Assembly (NCBI GenBank): GCA_021030915.1
Contig: JAGEMR010000038.1
Location: 1-64,000 of the forward strand
DNA: 64,000 bases
Origin: Astrothelium macrocarpum
Lineage: Eukaryota; Ascomycota; Dothideomycetes; Trypetheliales; Trypetheliaceae
Reading direction: 5' to 3'
Positions 55,982 through 64,000 of the stretch are shown here, piece after piece. Positions within the stretch are counted from its first letter, which is position 1. Each line of letters opens with the position of its first letter. A program made the translations under genes and the position numbers. The notes below the pieces were generated by a model. That model was not told where the DNA came from, ran no database searches, and saw only the letters and a list, made by a program, of their open reading frames with translations.

Positions 55982-58900
55982 GGGTTGGCTATTCTGTTGT
56001 GGATGTTCGATTTAAAGTCGCGTGAAGATGATGAGGAACCTGTAGCCTTAGGCTGCAAGCCACATCTGTCAGCCTCATCTAACATGAAATGGCAAGAGAT
56101 AAACGCGAAGGAAGACGGCTGGTTGGCGAACGCTGATACATCTGGGATCATTGAGGGCAACATCTGAACACACACCTCCTTTAGTAATCGAATCCTTCTC
56201 AAATCTCAAGTTTTGAACAGTCAAATTCTGTAATCGCGCCAACCCATGCAAAATTCAATAGCACGGGCGCAACATGCCTAGATGCATGCGCAGCGACTAC
56301 AGTAAGCAGACATTAAAAAGAGTCAGAAGTAGTAGCAGTAGCAATGGTGGCAATCAGGCAGTGATCTACAGTGAACAAAGTACCGACGGCGAGGAATGCT
56401 GTTGATGGTGCAAAGCAAACAAGGTTGGTAACGGATCTTCGCCGGGGATGGTACAGCGGTCTCGGCGATGCGCTGTCGGTGGATTTGCAGAAGTAAGCGG
56501 GGCGCGTGAAGAATGGCAATCGGACATGAACGAGAGTCGGTGGATAGAGGACTCGGGCGGTGGGTGAGGTCGAGTGCGCGGAATGGGGGAGAGAGAGGGA
56601 GCGGCGAGCGGATGATGCAGGCTGGGGGTGGTGATGGTGGTCTGGCGGTGCAGTGGCCGAGGAATCGAAAAGGCTGAAAGGCTGACGGAGGGAGGAGAGG
56701 CTGAGATGGGCGAGAGGTGAGCAGTCAGAACGAGAGCTCGCCCTCGCTGGTGCGATGTGCGTCACCGGGCAGGCCTGCGTCGCTTGTCTGGTGTTAGCCC
56801 GGTGGCTGGGGGGCGGCGAGCTGGTGGCGCTCCCGGCACGTACCCGCCTCAAACGATCGCTGGAGAGGGGCCCGGATGCGCGACGTTTCGTCCGCGCTCA
56901 CACGCTCGACGTGACGATCGTGGCGAGGACCGAGGCGGTTGGTCGTGCTGGCGCTCGTCGGCGGGGCTGCAAAGAGGCTGACGATCTGGGAGGGCAGGGC
57001 CGAGCATTGGCCACCCTGGGAGTCGCGAGGCACGGGCGCGGAGAGCGAGGATAGTTTCTAATTGTGGCCAATATCGAGCACTCAGGTACTTCAGGCACTC
57101 ACCGCAGCCTGTTCGCTGCAACCCAGGCGAGTGCCAGCGAAGCGTGCTGTCAGCTGCATGCGCAGGGGAATGGCTTTGGTAAAAGTCGGGTGTGCGCGTG
57201 AACGACTAGCATCAAAGCGGATGGTGACGATCTTTGTGGAGCGCTAGGCAGCCAAGTGCGCGAGCTGCTCAAGCCACCATGGCTTGGCAGGTTTACAGCT
57301 ACGAGGCTGACAAGACGTTGGCACGCGCAAGTGACTGCACGAACCCACCTGTTAACTTCCTGGGGGCTAAGCGGTTGCAAGCACTGTTGGTAGTGGACAG
57401 CCACGACCGAACTGACGGCAGAAGAAGTGCTACGACTGTGTCATATAGCTCGATCGATTCAGCCACCGTTAGCAAAGTTGAGCATATCTAGAAGTTCTCT
57501 CCGTTCTGCAATCTTTCTACTCTACTGCAACTATACTTCATGTACCTAATTTAGCATCTTCGAAAGGCTGCATCAGGTGGTGTTCTCTTGGTCTTGCAAA
57601 TCTTGAAAAAAAGAAAGATCCCACATCCCACTATGGATAAGGCGCTCGCACAGCTCTCAAACCCGCCTCCCCGAATACGCCCGGAAGGGGTTGGCTGCGC
57701 GAGGGGTGTAAGTAGGCGGCGCCACCCACCAGCACCATTGCATCCAGAAAGGGAACCATGACTGATTCTTCCGGGGTTCTCCAACACCATCCGATTTACC
57801 GCACGGAATCCAATCCGATCTCATATGCCCTCTTTGCAACGGTCACAGCGAGACTGGTGATTGGCGGATGAATCCTGATCGTCTGTGGACCTATCTGTTA
57901 GTTGCTTCGTCACTGTGGCATGCGAATCGCTGAAGTGCGCCATGATCGGCCCTGCCTTGTGGCTGAGAGCTCTCTTGACTTGGGAGCCAACGCCTCAGAG
58001 CTGGACATGCAACGGCGGTGCCGATGCGGCCACTGCCGTTCTCTCGACATACCCGGAACGGTATGCCCTTGTATTCGTATACGTACCTTTCGGACGTCAT
58101 GCTGCATTGCTCCGTGGACGTGTACAGACAAAATTTTCCTCGCTGACATTCACGTTTGACAGACAACCCTAATCCTGCTGTGGCCTAGAAAACCGGATTC
58201 GCGAATAGATAGCAATTTTAAGGTTATCGAAACGCGCAGTACGGATCCATGACAGCGCACTTCCAAGATCGAGGGGACCTTGTCGAGATTGGAGCTGCAC
58301 CGGCTAGGTAATCACTGTCTGCCTTACCAGTCACGTCGGCAATATGGCACAATTTCTTGGATTCTGAAAGCAATTTCCAACATTGCCAACACGCCGGGTC
58401 ATCCATGTACAGGCCACGTTCGGTCCACCCGCTCTTGCATATCCGGAGGCGTCCTAATTCCCTTGGAGCCTAACAAAATCCCAGTCATGAGCAACTTAAC
58501 CAAATTGTCGTCGGATACATCTTTATATGTGAATACAGTATCAATATTTAACGGTTGGAAATTATCTTATTGCTACCTCCTAACAAGTCCAGATATTCCA
58601 CACGTACAGGCTTGCCTTTCGCCGCTAAGGATACACAACGCAATCATGTTAATCACTATTTGTTTGTTTGTTTGTTTTTTTCCTTTCACTAGCTATAATT
58701 CGTTGGTGCCTGAAAGTAATTAAATCCAATCAAGGTGCAAGGATGTATGTTCCCCCTCTTCTCGTCCAAAAGTTCTAGCCATAGATGCACGAAAATGAAC
58801 GAGATCAACACGAAACCCCCAGATCTACGCGGCTAAGCTGGAGAAGGGCCACAATCGTCATGGATGGGCAGAACATCATACCATTAGACATCTCCTCACC

Positions 58901-60189
58901 TCGAGTCAGGAATGACCTCCAATCAGACCACTATTTTACTTTTGCCGGTTGATCTTTTCATTCAACGAACTCGTAATAACGAAGCGATCTTTTCGTCTGA
59001 GGTTACATTTGTCTGGAGTGCTTATCATCATTTCCGCGCTATCGAGTAAACAGTCGACCTCGCCCTACACGTCTTTCCTAAAAGATCATGAAACGTGCCA
59101 TCATCCACGTTCCGTGAATTCAACCCGAGACATTTAACCGCCGATTTTGCTATCTCCACTTCTGTGCCGTTGGCTGATCAAGTTCCCATTTTGAATATGG
59201 TACGCTCTCGTCATCCATGCAGTTACCTAAATGAACTTTGCATTCTCGCAGGTTGTCGACTAAAGCGGAAAGACGGAGGCGGAAAACTTAAAATGGATTA
59301 AAGCAATCTACCTCGAGCTTACTTCACGTTGATACGATAGGGTATCAAACGAAGTAGATATGCTAGGCTTCGTGATGGTATTCTTGGACCAGCATTGGAT
59401 CCCCCTACACGAACCACGAAAATTCGCGTGGGTCTCGTGGCTCATGGCGTGTTTATTGCTTGAGACTGCTATCCTGGCGTCTTGGATGTTTATCAGTTAA
59501 ATCAATAGGCTAGCCCAGGGTCACGGTGTGCCCATGTTTCCACTTTGAGGCATCTACTCCAGACCATGGAACTAGTACATGTTGCACTCGCTAGTGACTT
59601 TAATTATAATCCCTTTATTTTCCTGAAGCTATTTCGGTTGTTACCTTGGACTCTAGCTGTATACACATCATGAGAAGCAGAAAGTATTCGCCTTGTGAAT
59701 GTGCAAGTGGTATCGAGGTTCTGACCCTGGCCTTCGAAATAAGCTTTATTCTTTAGCAGGAGGCGATAGTTCCTCTTTCCGAAGGGAGAAGGCACGGCAT
59801 GGTTCACTTCATCGTTGCTAAGTTTGGGAAAGAATCGTCTTTCGTGTACAAGCACAAGGTTTCGAGTTCCTTAGCTGAGAAACATAACTGTTCTTGTGGC
59901 CTCAAAATGCTCTGAGCAAAAGCGGTATACTGAACAGCTGCGTACTTGCTAAGATTCAAATACAATCCCGACATATATCAAAGCCAGCCCCATGATTCTT
60001 TCATAATCTCCAACATCTTTTGACGCCTATCCCACAAGAAACACATTCGAACCGCCCCTCCTAACCTCCCAGATTCATCAGTTCATCACAGCATCCACCC
60101 TTCCAACTCAAACCCCAATCCGCCCCTCCCCACTGCCTCAGGAGCGCGAGATGGGCACAAATCCAAACTCGATTCACTCACTTTCTCAC
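55982..60189. other. 4.2-kb region without a convincing gene
   Basis: The largest gene-poor stretch, upstream of the C2H2 gene and downstream of the Ste20-family kinase. From 56.3 to 57.1 kb it is GC-rich and open on both strands. The minus frame 56852-56313 encodes a low-complexity product (Ser/His/Pro-rich) that looks like translated pyrimidine-rich leader. A TTTG/T-rich simple repeat lies at about 58659-58681. No tRNA or transposon sequence was recognised. Confidence 0.45.
58659..58681 (+). repeat. (TTTG)n / T-rich simple repeat
   Basis: Four TTTG-type units followed by a run of T residues, ending near 58681. A short microsatellite in non-coding sequence; no function is implied. Confidence 0.6.
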
Positions 60190-62415
60190 TCACCCCGCCT
60201 CCTCCCCCTCCGGCTCCGCCTCCACCCGCACCAGCACCTCCTCTAAGAACCCCTCTACAAATCCCGCCACCTCCTCCCCCATCCCCACCGGCGCCTCGGC
60301 ATCCCACCGATCCATCTCCTCAAACAGCCGGGCCGTACGCCGGACAAGCTGGGTGATGTGATCGTGAGCGCGTTGACACCGCTGGTAGAGCGCAAGTTGT
60401 GCCGCTTGGGATGACGGCTGCTGCTGCTGCTGAGCAGAGGTAAGGGGAGGGTGGTGGGTTTGAAGAGAAGAGGACTTTTGGAGCTGGGCTAGGTTGTAGG
60501 CCCGGCGATGGAGAGCAGCTTCCAAGGCAGGGAGGACGACGCCTGTGAGGGCCGTAATTTCGTTGGGGTTTTGGGGCGAGACAGGGGCATGGACAGATAC
60601 GGACGAGGAGGAAGTGGTAGCGGAGGTTGTGGAGCGGTCTGAATCGTCTGAGGAGCGAGGTGCGGGTGGGATGTTTGGAAGTTGGCTGTGTTTGGTGGCA
60701 AGTTGGGAGGGAGGTTGTATGGATAACGAAGGTGATATTAAGGGGGGGAGTGGCTGCTGCGGTATCGATGGTGATAGCTTGGTGGGTTGGGAAGGAAGTT
60801 GTTGTGATGGTTGAGGTGAGGGTTTTCGTCCATAAGGATTGAAAGGTGGGATCTCGGGAAGTTGCATTTTCGCGCGGCTTCCGGGTGAAGAAATTTTCTG
60901 TGCAGGCTGCTTGCTTTCTCGGATTCTTAAAGATCTCATCTTTGCGTCCATCTCTGCGGCGCTGACGTCTGCAGCTATTTGTTTTTGGATGAAATCATCG
61001 TCGATGACGGCAGACTTGTTGGCCAGAGGTGTATTGGATGCCGGCTTTTGAGGACTCTCCTTGTCTTTGGAAATGGGAGATTGGGGTATCTGATTTTTGG
61101 TGGGTGAAGGCGGTAACGGTATCTTTGCTGGAGATCCCGTTGATAGTTGTAAGTATGACTTTTTTGATGGACTCGGTGGTGGAGGAGCGTCTATAGGTGA
61201 ATGATTAGGCTTAACGGTGTTGCCAGTTGACGGTAGACCAGACGTCTTTATCGAACTCTGTTTTTGACCTGTCCCAGGATTCAAAGGCTTTCGCGGCGTT
61301 TGATCAAGATCCTGATCTGACAGTGCTTGACTTCTTGCGTTTGCTGCTGCTGCATTCATGGGCCGTAAAGGACCACCTCTGCCACCAACTGGTCGTATTG
61401 TCCCAAAGTCCCATAAATCTTCGTTTCCAGGATTCGATGGCTCTTCTTCGTACTGACCTTCATCCTCGTCTTCGTATTGGTCCTGGTTCCCATGTCTTGC
61501 GCGCCATCGTTCATGACGCTCAATTAGCTCCGTCAAGTACGTCGCTCTCTTGGCTTTTCTCACAAATGGATGTTTCAAAAGCTCTTTTGCCGAAGGCCTT
61601 TCCTTTGGATCCTTACGCAGACAAAGATTCACAAAATCTTGAAATTGCTGAGTAAAGTTACCCTGTAGCGTGGGCGACGGATTCTTTGGAATGAGAAACA
61701 AGACCTTCATTGGATGAATATCTGAATAGGGTGGCTCTCCATGTGCGAGTTCGAGCGCAGTGATGCCAAGAGACCATATGTCAGCTTTGTGGTCGTATCC
61801 AGACTGCTTGATTACCTCCGGTGCCATCCAGAAAGGTGTTCCAACGAATGTATTCTTCTTGGTCATCGTCGCGGAAAGCTGACCTGACACACCGAAATCA
61901 GCAAGCTTCACCTGGCCATTGCCTCCGAGTAGAATGTTCGCCGCTACCAGTTGTTAGTATTCTGAAGGTATTGAAGAGGTATTTTCACACTTGCCTTTGA
62001 TATCTCTGTGGAGTTTCTTATCTGAATGTAAGTATTCTAAACCCATCAAAAGCTCCCGGACGATGATGGTTATGTAATCTTCAGAAATTAGACCCGGCTT
62101 CATTAGGTCTCCACAGCTCCCTCCTGAACAAAATTCCATGATGATCCATAGATCTGAGCCTTTGAGATACGAACCATAATATTTGGTGACATATGGCGAG
62201 TTCAGCTCTGCTAGGATAGAAATCTCCTGTATAATATCGTCCACCTCGTCTTCGGCATTTTCCACATCAATGACTTTGATTGCTACGGTTTGGCCTGTCC
62301 GCTTGTCAAGCCCTTTATACACCTTTCCGAAGCTCCCCCCGCCGATGCACGCTTGCTTTGTATAATACTTTTCCGGATCTGTCGTTGCGCCTATTGTCCC
62401 CGCATTAATCGGCAT
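60190..62415 (-). CDS. Ste20-family germinal-centre kinase (Sps1/MST3-like)
   Basis: A Ser/Thr kinase of the GCK-III-like branch of Ste20 kinases; fungal members act in septation, polarity and sporulation signalling. Exons 62415-61995 and 61943-60190 give 724 aa. The N-terminal kinase domain has GGGSFGKVYKG, the Lys in VAIKVID, the catalytic loop HRDIKAANILL rebuilt across the intron, DFGVSGQL, the activation segment TFVGTPFWMAPEV, and the Ste20-type GYDHKADIWSLGITALELA. The intron begins GCAAGT rather than GT: a GC-AG intron. The second half is Pro/Ser/Gln-rich and ends with a probable helical C-terminus (LALYQRCQRAHDHITQLVRR) and an acidic tail. All kinase motifs are intact. Confidence 0.93.
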
Positions 62416-63892
62416 TTTGGGAAATTCTCACTGAAGGAGTAGAATCGGGGTGAACGAGTTCGCAAGAATAGACACAGATGAGAGTCCAAAGCATTCAGAG
62501 GCGGTGGTGAAGTTTTTGCGACGGGAAGACAGGTCATATAAGGGAAGCCAAACGAGCGAATCTTGTGTCAGGAAGGACGAACAGCGTTCGTTGCCAATTC
62601 GTAATCGACGAGTCAGAAGTCAAGGTTTGACCGAGTTCTTGGATTGATGCGTCGGTTGATCGCACGGACTACAACCACCATATCAGCGTGCTCATGTCTT
62701 CCTCTCTACGCCCATAGCGGCTTTGGTGTTCCTGCATGATCTTTGGTGGGGTTTTGGTGGGGGAGAAGGTAGATTTGGGGGGTTATTCTTGGACCACAAG
62801 CGCAGTTCTTTTCTGTTCAAAATGGGAGAATTAGGAAATTCATTTGGACATGTACGTACCAGTCAGAAGTTTGAGGTGCTGCAGTATTGTCGCCGAGTAT
62901 GTCAATTGGGCGGTACGATGTGTTACAAGGTATCCCTAGCAATCATCTGTGACTTGTACGGTGATTTGTTTCGGACATGGAGAGATCTTGGGAAGGGCAG
63001 ATGCGATTGAAAGCAGAGATTGAAGCGGATCTCTGCTTTGAAACACAGAGGTTAGAATCAAGGACTGAGTGTAGGCAGGATGGGACTGTTGGCATCAACA
63101 TGAGCAGCAAGGATGGCGCGTTTCTGCGCAACGCGGGCAGCGAGGCTTGATTCGCTCCCATCTGCTGCAGGAACACGTCCAGTTCCATGGCTCCCCAGAT
63201 TGCTGATGCCACGCGCTGATTCATTTCCTCGCAGCGTCATTGTCCCCGGTCATGCACAGACATGGAACTGATATCATTCCATGCTGGCTTAGCTTCCATG
63301 GGAGCTTACTGTTCACATTCGCCATCAGGGACCATTCATTGCGCCAGCTGAATCTCTCCACTTTTGCCATTCACAACGGTACAACATGCCGATTTTGGTG
63401 CTTGAGAAAGGCATCAGCTTGTTACCAGTCCGTGTTATCGCGCAGAGAATCACTGAAGTCATAGTCGATTATGAGATTAAGGTACACATGTCTTGTATGA
63501 GAATATTTAGTCCTTTCCCATGCCAATATCAACCCTGATCATCTGGGATTTTGGACTACCTGGTCCATCTTCGAGTATATGTAATGAATCAAGATGACCG
63601 TCGGCAATATGATGAGACTCTGTCCCAGCTCTGTTTTGGTCATGCCGCTGCGTTGGAAATTGCCATTGCTGCGAAAAGCGACTTGCCAGCATAGACCATG
63701 GATGAGTCAGTAATCGCTTTTGCGTTGGGGTTAACGTATTTGGTGGCTTGATATACATGTCGGAATTGGATTAATGGCATCGGCTGTGGAATTGTGGACA
63801 AAGAGTAGCTCCTGGTAGTGATATTATTGCCGGAAATTTCTGAAGCGGCGCTCAGGCTTTGCGCTCCCGATACACGAGCTCCTCCTGCCAAC
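62416..63892. other. 1.5-kb divergent intergenic region
   Basis: Lies between the starts of the Ste20-family kinase (-) and the mitochondrial-protein gene (+). It should contain both promoters. No gene or clear control element is recognised. Confidence 0.45.
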
Positions 63893-64000
63893 ATGCTGTT
63901 CCCACGTAGCTTGGCCCGAGTCCATTCTCCCGTTTTGTTACGGCGATTTTCTTCTCGTAACCAGTTTGCTGAAGAGTCCAAGAAACCCGTCTACAGAATT
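63893..64000 (+). CDS. mitochondrial protein, N-terminus only (runs off the window)
   Basis: The ATG at 63893 opens 36 codons to the window edge. The start MLFPRSLARVHSPVLLRRFS has no acidic residue in its first 25 positions, is rich in Arg, Leu and Ser, and ends in RRFSS, a classic matrix-targeting presequence with an Arg-based cleavage site. The mature part begins about NQFAEESKKPVY. The opposite strand is also open here but has no such signal. The product cannot be named from this fragment. Confidence 0.65.
   Translation, partial: MLFPRSLARVHSPVLLRRFSSRNQFAEESKKPVYRI

Noticed and set aside
56313..56852. 179-codon minus-strand frame upstream of the C2H2 gene
   Set aside because: Low-complexity Ser/Pro/His product with no domain; more like leader or promoter sequence.
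60040..60056. Second TTCGAACC-like motif
   Set aside because: No T-stem, D-arm or anticodon arm can be placed around it.
63640..63981. 113-codon minus-strand frame at the window end
   Set aside because: Overlaps the mitochondrial presequence gene in antisense and shows no known features.
1..64000. CRISPR array, prophage, IS element or bacterial operon
   Set aside because: Spliced genes, eukaryotic protein families and absence of regularly spaced repeats rule these out.
1..64000. Secondary-metabolite gene cluster
   Set aside because: No PKS, NRPS, terpene cyclase, P450 or related tailoring enzymes are present.

Overview
The window is nuclear DNA from a filamentous ascomycete, most likely Pezizomycotina. 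The evidence is genes on both strands, short GT-AG introns of about 43-115 bp with CTAAC-like branch sites, Ser/Pro-rich regulatory proteins, and fungus-specific families (Csi2-like, fungal STAND-N-type domain, Tps3/Tsl1 subunit, GAF hybrid histidine kinase). No CRISPR array, rRNA, intact transposon, secondary-metabolite cluster or confident tRNA was found.

Layout, left to right. 0.2-3.0 kb (+): hybrid histidine kinase. 3.9-5.4 kb (-): SRPK-like kinase whose C-terminal lobe is cut off by an in-frame TAG. 6.2-7.7 kb (+): Erd1/EXS membrane protein in five exons. 8.4-9.4 kb (-): unknown protein with a CxxC...CxxC N-terminus encoded by a small first exon. 9.4-10.8 kb: a diverged direct repeat. 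10.8-12.4 kb (-): UBA-UAS-UIM-UBX Cdc48 cofactor. 13.6-19.1 kb (-): Ecm29. 20.0-21.0 kb (-): 20S proteasome alpha subunit Pre10/PSMA3. 22.5-27.3 kb (-): PX-PH-RhoGAP protein of the Bem3 type. 27.3-30.6 kb: no convincing gene. 30.6-31.8 kb (-): Csi2-like membrane protein. 32.2-32.9 kb (+): Fcf1/Utp24. 33.2-35.5 kb (-): protein with a fungal STAND-N-like start. 36.3-37.8 kb (-): ornithine decarboxylase. 40.3-43.5 kb (-): trehalose synthase regulatory subunit. 45.5-46.5 kb (+): secreted protein of unknown function. 47.4-51.6 kb (-): large disordered protein. 54.0-56.0 kb (-): C2H2 transcription factor. 60.2-62.4 kb (-): Ste20/GCK-family kinase. 63.9 kb to the end (+): first 36 codons of a mitochondrial protein.

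Most genes are housekeeping or signalling and do not form one pathway. The exception is a proteostasis block from 10.8 to 21.0 kb: a Cdc48/ubiquitin adaptor, the proteasome adaptor Ecm29 and a 20S alpha subunit, consecutive and on the same strand. Exon boundaries were derived by hand from splice sites, reading phase and family alignment recalled from general knowledge; no database search was run. No clearly novel system was found. The best leads are the two in-frame stops in the SRPK-like gene, the unknown CxxC protein, the fungal STAND-N-like protein without an NTPase, the secreted orphan protein, and the ornithine decarboxylase leader with its short upstream ORF.
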